Positions 52,395 through 61,893 of a DNA stretch of 64,000 bases are shown piece after piece. This stretch comes from Physcocola sp002396385 (lineage in GTDB: Bacteria; Bacteroidota; Bacteroidia; Bacteroidales; Paludibacteraceae). The notes under the pieces were generated by a model. The model did not search any database. It was not told where the DNA came from and saw nothing but the letters and a program-made list of their open reading frames with translations. The stretch covers positions 141,107-205,106 of the forward strand of contig CAMNDM010000001.1 in the NCBI GenBank assembly GCA_946535435.1, read 5' to 3'. Numbering within the stretch: the first letter of the stretch is position 1; each line of letters starts with the position of its first letter. The position numbers and the translations under genes were made by a program.

Positions 52395-52757
52395 ATGCAC
52401 CCAATCGACTATCTTGCTTATAGGACCTACCTTTCCTACCCAACCCAAGTACACAAGCCCATCACGGGCATAGTTTGCGCACTTGTAATGCCTGGCTTTA
52501 TTACGATAATAATCCCTCTTCTAGAGAAGTCCCCTTTAGCATTTTTGTTACTCATACCACTAGGTATATTTTGTTTCATAATACCCGAGTGGTATTATAC
52601 AGAATCAAAAATAGAGTCTTTATGTCTCCGTTACAAAGAACATAGACTAAACAAATGCCCTTACTTCATTATAAGCGCCACTATGGTTTTAACAAGTTCA
52701 ATCATTTCAATTGCCCAAATTTTTCTATTTGTCCGTATAATAACTCTTTTCAACTAG
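52395..52757 (+). CDS. Small membrane protein, unknown
   Basis: A 120-residue protein with three hydrophobic segments (ITGIVCALVMPGFITIIIPL at ~23-42, LAFLLLIPLGIFCFIIP at ~48-64 and an end segment) between basic loops. No family recognised. It lies between the DUF1566-like gene and the 113-residue gene on the same strand. Confidence 0.55.
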   Translation: MHPIDYLAYRTYLSYPTQVHKPITGIVCALVMPGFITIIIPLLEKSPLAFLLLIPLGIFCFIIPEWYYTESKIESLCLRYKEHRLNKCPYFIISATMVLTSSIISIAQIFLFVRIITLFN

Positions 52758-52793
52758 TCAGTAACCAAAGAAACATCATTAAAATAAAACTAG

Positions 52794-53135
52794 ATGGCCG
52801 AGATAAACATATACCAACGTTTTTTTGAAGCAGAGCTGGAGCACAATGGAGTGAAACGCCGCGGAGCCTCCGTCTGGTTGGTTTCCAACTCAGATGCGGG
52901 TCACATCAAATATACGGCAGCTGTCGCTTTTATACCCCACGAAGATGCGGAAGACTTCCGCATACCTTACGACGCCTACTTCTGCAAAACCCTCTACGAG
53001 GCAGACGGGCGAAGGTCGAAGAAAAAGGAAAAAGAGTTTCTGGAAACACTCTCCAAAAGCATTGACGAACTAGCAGAAAACGCAGGAGGCAAAGTGTTTT
53101 GGGACAAACCGATAAGTGAGGAGAGGCGAGGATAA
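52794..53135 (+). CDS. Unknown small protein (113 residues)
   Basis: The protein starts MAEINIYQRFFEAELEHNGV and contains IKYTAAVAFIPHEDAEDFRI and a basic-acidic helical tail (RRSKKKEKEFLETLSKSIDE). It looks like a real cytoplasmic protein by composition. No family recognised. Convergent with the 76-residue minus gene. Confidence 0.55.
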   Translation: MAEINIYQRFFEAELEHNGVKRRGASVWLVSNSDAGHIKYTAAVAFIPHEDAEDFRIPYDAYFCKTLYEADGRRSKKKEKEFLETLSKSIDELAENAGGKVFWDKPISEERRG

Positions 53136-53153
53136 ATCTATACGTTTTCCCCC

Positions 53154-53384
53154 CTATAAAAGCAAGGTACACAAGCGGTCGTTTCGAACCACCTTGGGCT
53201 GAGACCTACCTGCAAGAATCAGAACTTTCCTGCCATTACGGTAGATGTGCAACTGACGGGAACGTACAACCGCAGTCAGTTCGTCATCGTTCTGCAGTTC
53301 CTGCCATATTTTAGCGTATTCGCCTTCTGGTTCAAACAACTTCTTCTGAAGATGCGAACACATATTTGTAATATCGATATCCAT
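53154..53384 (-). CDS. Unknown small protein (76 residues)
   Basis: Begins MDIDITNMCSHLQKKLFEPE and continues EYAKIWQELQNDDELTAVVR and SRQLHIYRNGRKVLILAGRS. I recall no family. It starts 13 bases after the outer-membrane barrel gene stop and so would be the last gene of the adhesin operon. It could also be the truncated head of a longer protein, since its C-terminus is abrupt. Confidence 0.5.
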   Translation of the reverse strand: MDIDITNMCSHLQKKLFEPEGEYAKIWQELQNDDELTAVVRSRQLHIYRNGRKVLILAGRSQPKVVRNDRLCTLLL

Positions 53385-53397
53385 ATTTCAACAAAGC

Positions 53398-54258
53398 CTA
53401 CTTTTCCTTTTTCTTCAAAGGCAAAGTCACACCAACTTTAATGCCGAAAGCGATAGGATTGGCTTTTTTTACAATATCAGAATTAAAAAGCCCCGCATAG
53501 TCATTGTCTAAATCGAACAAGTGAGATTCGTCACCGTCGGCCATATTAGTAAGGCCATAAGAGAGATAAAGGCCCGCATTCAAATCGCACCCAGACAGGT
53601 GGTAACGCACGCCAGCATCAAGGTAGACTGCAAGCCCCACTTTAAGTCCGAACTTACCATCATCCCTATCGTCATACACCGTGAAGTTATGGACCGGCAT
53701 ATCGGAAAATTCCACATCATACTCACCATAATAGCCAGAGACGTCGACCTTACCATCCTCCACCTTGTAATGCGATACCAAAGGAAGCAAGAACTCCACT
53801 CCGGCACCAGCGTAAACATCGCATTTTTCTGCGATATCCTTCTTGAAAGCCGCGCCTATAGGCACTGCCAGCAACAAGTTGGTTTGGAACTCTTCCCAAT
53901 TGTCGTAGCGAACCGTACGTAGGCAATCTGAGCCATTTGCCAAGTCGAAAGACGTATAGCGCTCGGTGCTGTCGAGCACACAGTCGGTGCGATAGAGGTA
54001 AAGGCGCAAGCCAGTCTGGAAACCGAATCCATACTTGAAATAGCGGTTTAGCGTTGCGCCCAAATTACAGCCCCAGAACTTTTCAGCAGTACCCAATTCC
54101 ACAGAACCAGCATCCACCACATCGGCCACAGCATCGTAACCAAACGCATGCCATCCGTTACCCAACTGCAAGTCGAGCAAAGTTTCCTTCTCGTCTGAAG
54201 AGGCCGAAGCCGATACAGAAAGGGAAGCAAGCAGGAATAAAACAATCTTTTTCAGCAT
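53398..54258 (-). CDS. Outer-membrane beta-barrel protein (porin-like)
   Basis: A 286-residue protein with a signal peptide (MLKKIVLFLLASLSVSASAS). The text alternates strands: FGCNLGATLNRYFKYGFGFQ-like, LRLYLYRTDCV, KFGLKVGLAVYLDAGVRYHL and GVTLPLKKKEK. Acidic loops may bind partners. The Lys-rich C-terminus lacks the usual terminal Phe. It follows the adhesin stop by 16 bases and precedes the 76-residue gene by 13, so all three lie on one minus transcript. A role in exporting or anchoring the adhesin is plausible but not shown. Confidence 0.75.
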   Translation of the reverse strand: MLKKIVLFLLASLSVSASASSDEKETLLDLQLGNGWHAFGYDAVADVVDAGSVELGTAEKFWGCNLGATLNRYFKYGFGFQTGLRLYLYRTDCVLDSTERYTSFDLANGSDCLRTVRYDNWEEFQTNLLLAVPIGAAFKKDIAEKCDVYAGAGVEFLLPLVSHYKVEDGKVDVSGYYGEYDVEFSDMPVHNFTVYDDRDDGKFGLKVGLAVYLDAGVRYHLSGCDLNAGLYLSYGLTNMADGDESHLFDLDNDYAGLFNSDIVKKANPIAFGIKVGVTLPLKKKEK

Positions 54259-54274
54259 AACCTAATCTGTAAAT

Positions 54275-57200
54275 TTAAGGAATCACCTGTACTTTGGCAG
54301 TAGCCACAGGACCGCCATCGACACTCAGCATCACGGTATACGTACCTGAATTGTGTAACGAAAGGACATTGGTAGCCTCCACCCTTTCGAAAGTCTTCAA
54401 CAAAACGCCCGAAGCACTATAGACAAAGAGGCGGGCTTTTTGCAAGTTGTTGTCGCTAACCCCCTGCAGAATGACCTCAAACGGAGTATTGGAACGGACA
54501 GGATTCGGCGTCACGACAAAGGCATAAGGTACATCCATCGGTTCGAAAGTGCGCGGGCAAACGTCAAGACGCTCCCCCTTACTGTTCCACACACTCAGGC
54601 CATAAGATCCGACAACGGTCTCAAAGTCTTGGTAATACTGCTTCGTCGCATTTTCAAGGGTTTCCCCCTCCTTATACCATTGGTATTTCACAAAATCGTT
54701 TCCTTTCCGGTTGCAAACGACCACATCGTTCCACATGCGCTCAATAATGGTATTTGGCAATCCCACCTTGAAAGGAATAGCTATCGGTTCAGACTGCTGG
54801 TTTTGTCCGAAGAGCGTCAGATAAGCCACAAAAGACCCCGACTCGGCACGTTCAGGAATCACAAAACGCGGATTTGTTTCAGACAACAATCCTGAAGTCT
54901 CACAGAACCCAGCCGCCAACAATTCGGCATTGAAAGAGATAGCAAAACTGTCGGCCCTGCCTGAGGTCAGATGTAAAGCGACCTCAACCGTATCGTTCAC
55001 ACAATAGGCGTTCATAGGTCTACCATAACCAGAAGGGGCAACAGGCCTTACAACAATGTCCGTATCATTAACGATGATGTCCGGTTCTTTGTAAACAGTA
55101 AGCAACAAGGTCACAATACTATCACACCCCACCGAGGAAACCAAATCGTGATAAAATTTGAAATTCCCCACATGCGCAATCGCATCGCGGGAAATGGTGA
55201 ATCCATATTTCTTATAGTTATTACCAAGCAGTACCGAATCGGAGTAGACCACATCGGTCGGCTGGCCAACTCTGGCCTCTAACTCGATGATACTGTCACA
55301 CCCCCCTGTAGCAGACAACGTGTCGGAATAGACCCCTGACTCTTCAATCAACAGATTGTGCCATTTGAAGCTGCCACAAGCAGACGCCACCTCCCGCATT
55401 TTGTACGACGGTAACACCTTCAAATGAAGCACAACCACACTGTCGCAACCGTTTTTTGACACAAGCGTCGCTTCGTAGTCGCCACTTTTCGAATAATACG
55501 TTCCCTGCCAACATATCGAGTCACAAACCGTCATCTCCACCTCGTTATGCGAAGTGTGGTTAACGGTCAGCCGCAAAACCAAAATACTATCACAACCATA
55601 AACAGACTGCAAAGTATCGGTATATGTTCCGCTTTCCGTGAAAGTGCGTCCACGCCATTCGTATTCGTCACAAGCCACAGCCTCAAACAGTTTGACTTTC
55701 GACTTGTTTACCACCAGATGGTAATAGACAACACTATCGCAACCGGAAACAGACTGTAAAGTGTCTATAATTTCGGTGTTTTTCGTATATAGCTTTCCCC
55801 GCCAATACAGATTATCGCATCCATACACATAAATAGGTTGCACAGCAGGCTGGTTGACCGTCAACATCAGCACTTCTATGCGAACACATCCAGAATCGCT
55901 ACTTTCTGTATGCTCATACACACCACTAACGCCATAAATAGAGTCGTGCCAGATATAGTTACCACAAGCGGTCACACGGATCGTATCTTGAACTGTTTTC
56001 CTTACATTCAAGTGCAACGTAACTACAGAATCGCAACCGAACCGGGTCTGCAACGTCTGCACATAGTCGCCACTTGCCGTATAGGTCTCGCCATTCCAGG
56101 TGTAAGCATCGCAGGCGGTAGCACTGAACTCGCTGGTCTTGCTCTTATTTACGATCAAGTGCAGGGTAACCACAGAATCGCAACTGAACCGGGTTTGCAA
56201 GGTTTGTTGGTAATCGCCACTTGCGGTATAGGTCTCGCCGTTCCATTCGTAAACGTCACAGGCAGTGACACTGAACTCGCTGGTTTTGCTCTTGTTCACG
56301 GTCAAGTGCAGGGTAACCACAGAATCGCAACCGAACTGGGTCTGCAACGTCTGCACATAGTCGCCACTTACCGTATAGATTTCACCATTCCATTCGTAAA
56401 CGTCACAGGCAGTGACACTGAACTCGCTGGTTTTGCTCTTGTTCACGGTCAAGTGCAGGGTAACCACAGAATCGCAACCGAACTGGGTCTGCAACGTCTG
56501 CACATAGTCGCCACTTACCGTATAGATTTCACCATTCCATTCGTAAACGTCACAGGCAGTGACACTGAACTCGCTGGTTTTGCTCTTGTTCACGGTCAAG
56601 TGCAGGGTAACCACAGAATCGCAACCGAACCGGGTCTGCAACGTCTGCATATAGTCGCCACTTGCAGTATAGGTCTCGCCATTCCAGGTGTAAGCATCGC
56701 AGGCAGTAGCGCTGAACTCGTTAGTTTTGCTCTTGTTCACCGTCAAGTGCAGGGTAACCACAGAATCGCAACCGAACTGGGTCTGCAACGTCTGCACATA
56801 GTCGCCACTTGCCGTATAGGTCTCATCATTCCATTCGTAAGCGTCACAAGCAGTAGCGCTAAACTCGCTGTTTTTGCTCTTATTTACGGTCAAGTGCAGG
56901 GTAACTACAGAATCACAACCGAACCGGGTCTGCAACGTCTGCATATAGTCGCCACTTACCGTATACTTCTCGCCGTTCCATTCGTAAACGTCACAAGCAG
57001 TAGCGCTGAACTCGTTAGTTTTGCTTGGATTTATCATCAAGTGCAGGGTAACCACAGAATCGCAACCGAACTGCGTTTGCAACGTCTGCACATAGTCACC
57101 ACTTACCGTATAGGTTTCACCGTTCCAGGTGTAAGCGTCGCAGGCAGTAGCGCTGAACTCGCTGGTTTTGCTCTTGTTCACGGTCAAGTGCAGGGTAACC

Positions 57201-60200
57201 ACAGAATCGCAACCGAACCGGGTCTGCAACGTCTGCATATAGTCGCCACTTGCAGTATAGGTCTCGCCATTCCAGGTGTAAGCATCGCAGGCAGTAGCGC
57301 TGAACTCGTTAGTTTTGCTCTTGTTCACCGTCAGGTGCAACGTAACTACAGAATCGCAACCGAACTGGGTTTGTAAGGTCTGCACATAGTCGCCACTTGC
57401 ATTATAGGTTTCGCCATTCCATTCGTAAACGTCACAGGCAGTGACACTGAACTCGCTCGTTTTGCTCTTGTTCACGGTCAAGTGCAGGGTAACCACAGAA
57501 TCGCAACCGAACCGGGTCTGCAACGTCTGCATATAGTCGCCACTTGCCGTATAGGTCTCGCCGTTCCATTCGTAAACGTCACAGGCAGTGACACTGAACT
57601 CGCTGGTTTTGCTCTTGTTCACGGTCAAGTGCAGGGTAACCACAGAATCGCAACCGAACTGGGTCTGCAAAGTTTGCTGGTAGTCGCCACTTGCAGTATA
57701 GGTCTCGCCATTCCAGGTGTAAGCATCGCAGGCAGTAGCGCTGAACTCGTTAGTTTTGCTCTTGTTCACCGTCAGGTGCAACGTAACTACAGAATCGCAA
57801 CCGAACTGGGTCTGCAACGTCTGCACATAGTCGCCACTTGCAGTGTAGGTCTCGTCGTTCCAGGTGTAAGCATCGCAGGCAGTAGCGCTGAACTCGTTAG
57901 TTTTGCTCTTGTTCACCGTCAAGTGCAGGGTAACCACAGAATCGCAACCGAACTGGGTCTGCAACGTCTGCACATAGTCGCCACTTGCCGTATAGGTCTC
58001 ATCATTCCATTCGTAAGCGTCGCAGGCAGTGGCACTGAACTCGCTGGTTTTGCTCTTATTTACGGTCAAGTGCAGGGTCACCACAGAATCGCAACCGAAC
58101 TGGGTCTGCAACGTCTGCACATAGTCGCCACTTGCAGAGTAAGTCTCGCCGTTCCAGGTGTAAGCATCGCAGGCAGTAGCGCTGAACTCGCTGGTTTTGC
58201 TTGGATTTACCGTTAGATGCAAGGTCACCACAGAATCGCAACCGAACTGGGTCTGCAAGGTTTGTTGGTAATCGCCGCTTGCAGTATAGATCTCGCCGTT
58301 CCATTCGTAAACGTCACAAGCAGTAGCGCTGAACTCGCTGGTTTTACTTGGATTCACCGTCAGATGCAGGGTAACCACAGAATCGCAACCGAACTGGGTT
58401 TGCAATGTCTGCACATAGTCGCCACTTGCCGTATAGGTCTCGCCGTTCCAGGTGTAAGCATCGCAGGCAGTAGCACTGAACTCGCTGGTTTTGCTCTTGT
58501 TCACGGTCAGGTGCAGGGTAACCACAGAATCACAACAGAACTGGGTTTGCAACGTCTGCACATAGTCGCCACTTACAGTATAGGTTTCACCGTTCCATTC
58601 GTAAACGTCACAGGCAGTGGCACTGAACTCGCTGGTTTTGCTCGGATTAACCGTCAAATGCAACGTAACCACAGAATCACAACCGAACTGCGTTTGCAAA
58701 GTTTGCTGGTAATCGCCGCTTGCCGTATAAGTTTCGCCGTTCCAGGTGTAAGCATCGCAGGCAGTGGCACTGAACTCAGTTATTTTGCTCTTATTCACAG
58801 TCAGATGCAAGACTTTAATTGTATCCACATCCTTCACTGCAGAGCCAACGGCGACAGCAACACTTTGAGAGGAAACATACTCCACATTCCTCCAAACAAA
58901 ATTATCACAAGCAGTCGCCAATGTGTCCACTACCACAATTTTCCTAAGAGTCTCAACCGATTTCCCGTTAGAGCCTGTAGCCATTAAAGAGAACACGGTT
59001 TCGCCAATCGGCAGTTCCCGCTCGATATAGTCGGAGGTCAAACTAGAATAGTCCTCTGCGACTCCGACCTTGCAAGCATAAGAGACCGGCTCGCAACTGA
59101 CGGCATCGGGGCGCAGTACAGAAACCCGAACCACAGACGCCGCAGTATCAGACAGCGAAACAGATGCCAATTGCATCTCTCTCTCGAAAACAGGCGCATA
59201 TTTAGCGACCACAGTAAACGATTGAGTACAGCTATTCGCACTCTCCAGCATGAACTCAGAAGCAGGACGGACGAAAGTAGTTACCAACTCGTAGTTTCCC
59301 GGTTTAAACTGTTTCAAATTCAATTCCTCGGAGGAATAGGCAACTCCGCCAAGCGTATAACTGGAAACTGGAACGGCCACGTCGGCATTATCTATACACG
59401 AATAAATTACAGCAGAAGGAGAAGGGAGGCTGTCAAGCAGTCCCACCATTTTGCACTCGTCATCAGCAACAAAGACTTTATTTTCACCGTCACAGTCCAC
59501 CACCACAGGATGCCGGTCATATACATTAATCGTCTGCGAGCAATAATCGCCGGCTACATCCAACTGCTGGTTACCGGCATTGTCCATCAATCGCCAAGAA
59601 AGAGTATGTTCACCCGGCGCAAGGTTCGTCAATTCCATCTGACAAACAGATCCATTTTTCGCCTTCCACTGGTTAGCATCCAACCGCCAGATCACCTTTT
59701 TGATACCGCAATTGTCCAAGCCGGACATTTCCACCGACTCCGTTGCAACACAACCATCGGTCAACACCGAATTAATATCCGCTACAGGCGTACAGGAAGG
59801 GACCTGGTCGTCAACAAGCGAAAGTTTCAGATCGCAAGTTCTCTCATTACCAGCCCTATCGGCTATTTTAAACACATAGGAGTGAACAACGGGAGTTGCT
59901 TCTGCGACGATTTCCGCATCTCCCGAGACACCAGCAATCGTCAGTTCCTCATTGCTGTCGCTATTGTCAAGTCGTTTATCTTTTGCCAGTTCCGAAACGA
60001 CCAACTGCCCTACCCCCGCCAAATCGAGACTACACACCGTATTTACCAGACTGAGCCCCTTCGTAGAAATGGTCGGGCAATCGGGCTTTGTAGCATCGGC
60101 AACCACAATTGTTTGTGCGCAAGTTTTAGAACTTGCCGTCTGATAGGCAGTCGCCTCCCGACTAAAAAGGGCATTAACCAAATACGAACCCGTTTCGAAA

Positions 60201-61096
60201 TGTCTGATCGTCAGTTCTTCCAAACTAACCGGTTCGGGGTCACCAGCACCAGACAATGTCTCTAATGTATAAGAGACGCGCACAGCCTCCACATTGCAGG
60301 CCACCGGAGCTATCAAACTGGCGGCAGGCAGCACCGCATATCCGTCAACTCCTGTTTTAATTGTCACACCATTATTCTCAGGGCAGGCAATCTCTACATC
60401 GTCCTTCACGTGGACGAACGCCCTGCAATAATTCGGATTTTTAAACTCACTGTTAGCGGCAACCTTATAAAGGACAGGCACACTAGTATCCCAATTAAAA
60501 TCGTAAGTTTTGTCAGGAAAGATGCCCCCGTGTTTAATATCTTGTGTTTCCTCGTCGTAATACTCAAAAGCCGAGATGTCGGCAAAAAGAGCCGCCCCCT
60601 CACACGCCGGCTTTCTTCCTTTTTCATCCATCTCCACATCGTGTTCGAAAAAATCGACAGCCTCTTCCGCAATGGCAATACAGTCGGTTCCAACAGGAAC
60701 CACCAAATTTAAAGGCGAAGACGGACAAGAAGGCTTTGAAGCGTCAGCCACTACCAGTTGAGCCTCACAGGCATCGGCAAGCACCTGGTTGTCAGAATTC
60801 AGCAACCGATAATTGAATGTATAGGTCAAGACCGCATCCACCACCTGCGACGTGGCAGACGCCCATTCTGGAATATAACAGTTTTCCGCTCCAATTCTCG
60901 GGTCACCCAACTTCAGCAAGGCCTCCCTTAAACGGGAAGATGCAGTATCGGCCACAGCTCCGTCACACAAGCCCGCTTTATCATACACCTTTTTCAGCGA
61001 GAGAGAAGGACACTCCACCTCACCGGCAAAGGATGGGGACAACCCTAACACGGATAGCAAAACAGTGTTCGCTATTTTTAGGAATCTGCATTTCAT
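54275..61096 (-). CDS. Giant T9SS-sorted adhesin with 19 near-identical repeats (2273 residues)
   Basis: A 2273-residue surface protein with a signal peptide (MKCRFLKIANTVLLSVLGLS). Residues ~25-760 hold several Ig/HYR-like beta domains. Residues ~778-1708 are 19 near-identical 49-residue repeats, each with TACDAYTWNGETYTASGDY, then QTLQTQFGCDSVVTLHLTVN. About five more degenerate copies follow to ~1940 (such as YGCDNLYWRGKLYT). Two Cys per unit could form a disulfide. The end (FVVTPNPVRSNTPFEVILQG, then GTYTVMLSVDGGPV and VQVIP) is a type IX secretion sorting domain. Long repeat adhesins mediate attachment; the near-identity of DNA repeats suggests recent expansion or homogenisation. It heads an operon with the barrel at 53398. 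Confidence 0.88.
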   Translation of the reverse strand: MKCRFLKIANTVLLSVLGLSPSFAGEVECPSLSLKKVYDKAGLCDGAVADTASSRLREALLKLGDPRIGAENCYIPEWASATSQVVDAVLTYTFNYRLLNSDNQVLADACEAQLVVADASKPSCPSSPLNLVVPVGTDCIAIAEEAVDFFEHDVEMDEKGRKPACEGAALFADISAFEYYDEETQDIKHGGIFPDKTYDFNWDTSVPVLYKVAANSEFKNPNYCRAFVHVKDDVEIACPENNGVTIKTGVDGYAVLPAASLIAPVACNVEAVRVSYTLETLSGAGDPEPVSLEELTIRHFETGSYLVNALFSREATAYQTASSKTCAQTIVVADATKPDCPTISTKGLSLVNTVCSLDLAGVGQLVVSELAKDKRLDNSDSNEELTIAGVSGDAEIVAEATPVVHSYVFKIADRAGNERTCDLKLSLVDDQVPSCTPVADINSVLTDGCVATESVEMSGLDNCGIKKVIWRLDANQWKAKNGSVCQMELTNLAPGEHTLSWRLMDNAGNQQLDVAGDYCSQTINVYDRHPVVVDCDGENKVFVADDECKMVGLLDSLPSPSAVIYSCIDNADVAVPVSSYTLGGVAYSSEELNLKQFKPGNYELVTTFVRPASEFMLESANSCTQSFTVVAKYAPVFEREMQLASVSLSDTAASVVRVSVLRPDAVSCEPVSYACKVGVAEDYSSLTSDYIERELPIGETVFSLMATGSNGKSVETLRKIVVVDTLATACDNFVWRNVEYVSSQSVAVAVGSAVKDVDTIKVLHLTVNKSKITEFSATACDAYTWNGETYTASGDYQQTLQTQFGCDSVVTLHLTVNPSKTSEFSATACDVYEWNGETYTVSGDYVQTLQTQFCCDSVVTLHLTVNKSKTSEFSATACDAYTWNGETYTASGDYVQTLQTQFGCDSVVTLHLTVNPSKTSEFSATACDVYEWNGEIYTASGDYQQTLQTQFGCDSVVTLHLTVNPSKTSEFSATACDAYTWNGETYSASGDYVQTLQTQFGCDSVVTLHLTVNKSKTSEFSATACDAYEWNDETYTASGDYVQTLQTQFGCDSVVTLHLTVNKSKTNEFSATACDAYTWNDETYTASGDYVQTLQTQFGCDSVVTLHLTVNKSKTNEFSATACDAYTWNGETYTASGDYQQTLQTQFGCDSVVTLHLTVNKSKTSEFSVTACDVYEWNGETYTASGDYMQTLQTRFGCDSVVTLHLTVNKSKTSEFSVTACDVYEWNGETYNASGDYVQTLQTQFGCDSVVTLHLTVNKSKTNEFSATACDAYTWNGETYTASGDYMQTLQTRFGCDSVVTLHLTVNKSKTSEFSATACDAYTWNGETYTVSGDYVQTLQTQFGCDSVVTLHLMINPSKTNEFSATACDVYEWNGEKYTVSGDYMQTLQTRFGCDSVVTLHLTVNKSKNSEFSATACDAYEWNDETYTASGDYVQTLQTQFGCDSVVTLHLTVNKSKTNEFSATACDAYTWNGETYTASGDYMQTLQTRFGCDSVVTLHLTVNKSKTSEFSVTACDVYEWNGEIYTVSGDYVQTLQTQFGCDSVVTLHLTVNKSKTSEFSVTACDVYEWNGEIYTVSGDYVQTLQTQFGCDSVVTLHLTVNKSKTSEFSVTACDVYEWNGETYTASGDYQQTLQTRFSCDSVVTLHLIVNKSKTSEFSATACDAYTWNGETYTASGDYVQTLQTRFGCDSVVTLHLNVRKTVQDTIRVTACGNYIWHDSIYGVSGVYEHTESSDSGCVRIEVLMLTVNQPAVQPIYVYGCDNLYWRGKLYTKNTEIIDTLQSVSGCDSVVYYHLVVNKSKVKLFEAVACDEYEWRGRTFTESGTYTDTLQSVYGCDSILVLRLTVNHTSHNEVEMTVCDSICWQGTYYSKSGDYEATLVSKNGCDSVVVLHLKVLPSYKMREVASACGSFKWHNLLIEESGVYSDTLSATGGCDSIIELEARVGQPTDVVYSDSVLLGNNYKKYGFTISRDAIAHVGNFKFYHDLVSSVGCDSIVTLLLTVYKEPDIIVNDTDIVVRPVAPSGYGRPMNAYCVNDTVEVALHLTSGRADSFAISFNAELLAAGFCETSGLLSETNPRFVIPERAESGSFVAYLTLFGQNQQSEPIAIPFKVGLPNTIIERMWNDVVVCNRKGNDFVKYQWYKEGETLENATKQYYQDFETVVGSYGLSVWNSKGERLDVCPRTFEPMDVPYAFVVTPNPVRSNTPFEVILQGVSDNNLQKARLFVYSASGVLLKTFERVEATNVLSLHNSGTYTVMLSVDGGPVATAKVQVIP
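55973..58765 (-). repeat. 19 tandem 147-bp repeats in the adhesin gene
   Basis: Nineteen consecutive 147-bp units (49 codons) lie between 55973 and 58765. Base changes mostly alternate two unit types, with DAYTW or DVYEW near the start of the unit. The repeat DNA is so even that long antisense frames stay open on the plus strand. Slippage or recombination between units would change the copy number in frame. Confidence 0.92.
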
Positions 61097-61238
61097 AGGT
61101 TCACAATTGAAGGTTGGTCGTATTCTAATTTCATATTAGGCAATCACACCTACAGCTATAAAGACATATAGCCACAGTCTGTTAAATTGCCTCTATAAAT
61201 TATTGTAGAGTATGCAAGTTTAAGGAGTCAACCAGCCG

Positions 61239-61631
61239 CTATTTGTGCGACTGGAAGTAATCGGCCGCCAACTGGACATTTGTCTTGATCGCTCTGCTTG
61301 AGAAAGTAGCCCCCGAGACACCATCAACGTCAGCAATCGTTTGAGCGTTTTTCCCGATAAAGTTTTGCAACATTTTTTCCTTAACCGGGAAGAAAAAATC
61401 TGGAGTTTCACTATTAGGAAGCGCCTCAACGCCAACCACAACACCATTTTTATCGAAAGTCACCTTCAATGGAGTCTGTCCGGCAAAACCCTTCACATCC
61501 TTCCCCAATTCAGTAGTGTTCACCACATAGTTTCCCTGCTCGTCTTTTTGCATATTGGCATCGGAACAGGCAGCGGTCAAAAGAACGGAAGGTATGATTG
61601 CCATTGCAATAAATACGTGTTTGATGTTCAT
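61239..61631 (-). CDS. FMN-binding domain lipoprotein
   Basis: ATG 61631 (the frame's first codon at 61637 is TTG) gives 130 residues with a lipobox VLLTAACSD. The mature text matches the FMN-binding domain: GFAGQTPLKVTFDKNGVVVG and VDGVSGATFSSRAIKTNV, where the Thr/Ser in SGATFSS attaches or contacts FMN in RnfG/NqrC-type proteins. It is a small version of that family, likely periplasmic-facing on the membrane. Not part of a visible Rnf or Nqr operon. Confidence 0.85.
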   Translation of the reverse strand: MNIKHVFIAMAIIPSVLLTAACSDANMQKDEQGNYVVNTTELGKDVKGFAGQTPLKVTFDKNGVVVGVEALPNSETPDFFFPVKEKMLQNFIGKNAQTIADVDGVSGATFSSRAIKTNVQLAADYFQSHK

Positions 61632-61655
61632 ATTCAAGCCTATTTGTAAGTATTA

Positions 61656-61663
61656 CAAAAATA
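61656..61663 (-). promoter_or_regulatory. -7 box of the FMN-binding lipoprotein gene
   Basis: The minus strand reads TATTTTTG, 24 bases before ATG 61631. Confidence 0.55.
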
Positions 61664-61789
61664 TAGAAAAAAGTAGAAAAACAAGACATTTCCACACGCT
61701 CATTCTGTTACATTCTTTTTTCTGTATACATAAAAGTTCTAAATGTCAATAATTCCTGAAACTAACCTTAGAAGCGATTTTATAAATTT

Positions 61790-61885
61790 TCAGTAAGCGC
61801 CGCTGAATATCCAAATAGGTTCCAAGTGTACATAGTTGTCAACCAGACGTACGTTGCACTCCCAGCCGATGCTGTCGTAGCGGTT
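61790..61885 (-). other. Possible remnant of a protein C-terminus
   Basis: A 31-codon minus frame between a TAA (61886-61888) and a TGA (61790-61792) reads RYDSIGWECNVRLVDNYVHL, then EPIWIFSGAY. It has no start codon and ends in a typical C-terminal aromatic. It begins 8 bases after the AAA-ATPase gene ends. It may be the tail of a gene interrupted by insertion of the ATPase gene. Confidence 0.3.
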
Positions 61886-61893
61886 TTAGGGGT

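Noticed and set aside
55838..58987. Long plus-strand open frames (512, 244 and 256 residues) antisense to the adhesin repeats
   Set aside because: They arise because each 147-bp repeat unit keeps one antisense frame free of stops. The products are repetitive mirror text with no start signals, and the adhesin frame on the minus strand explains the sequence fully.
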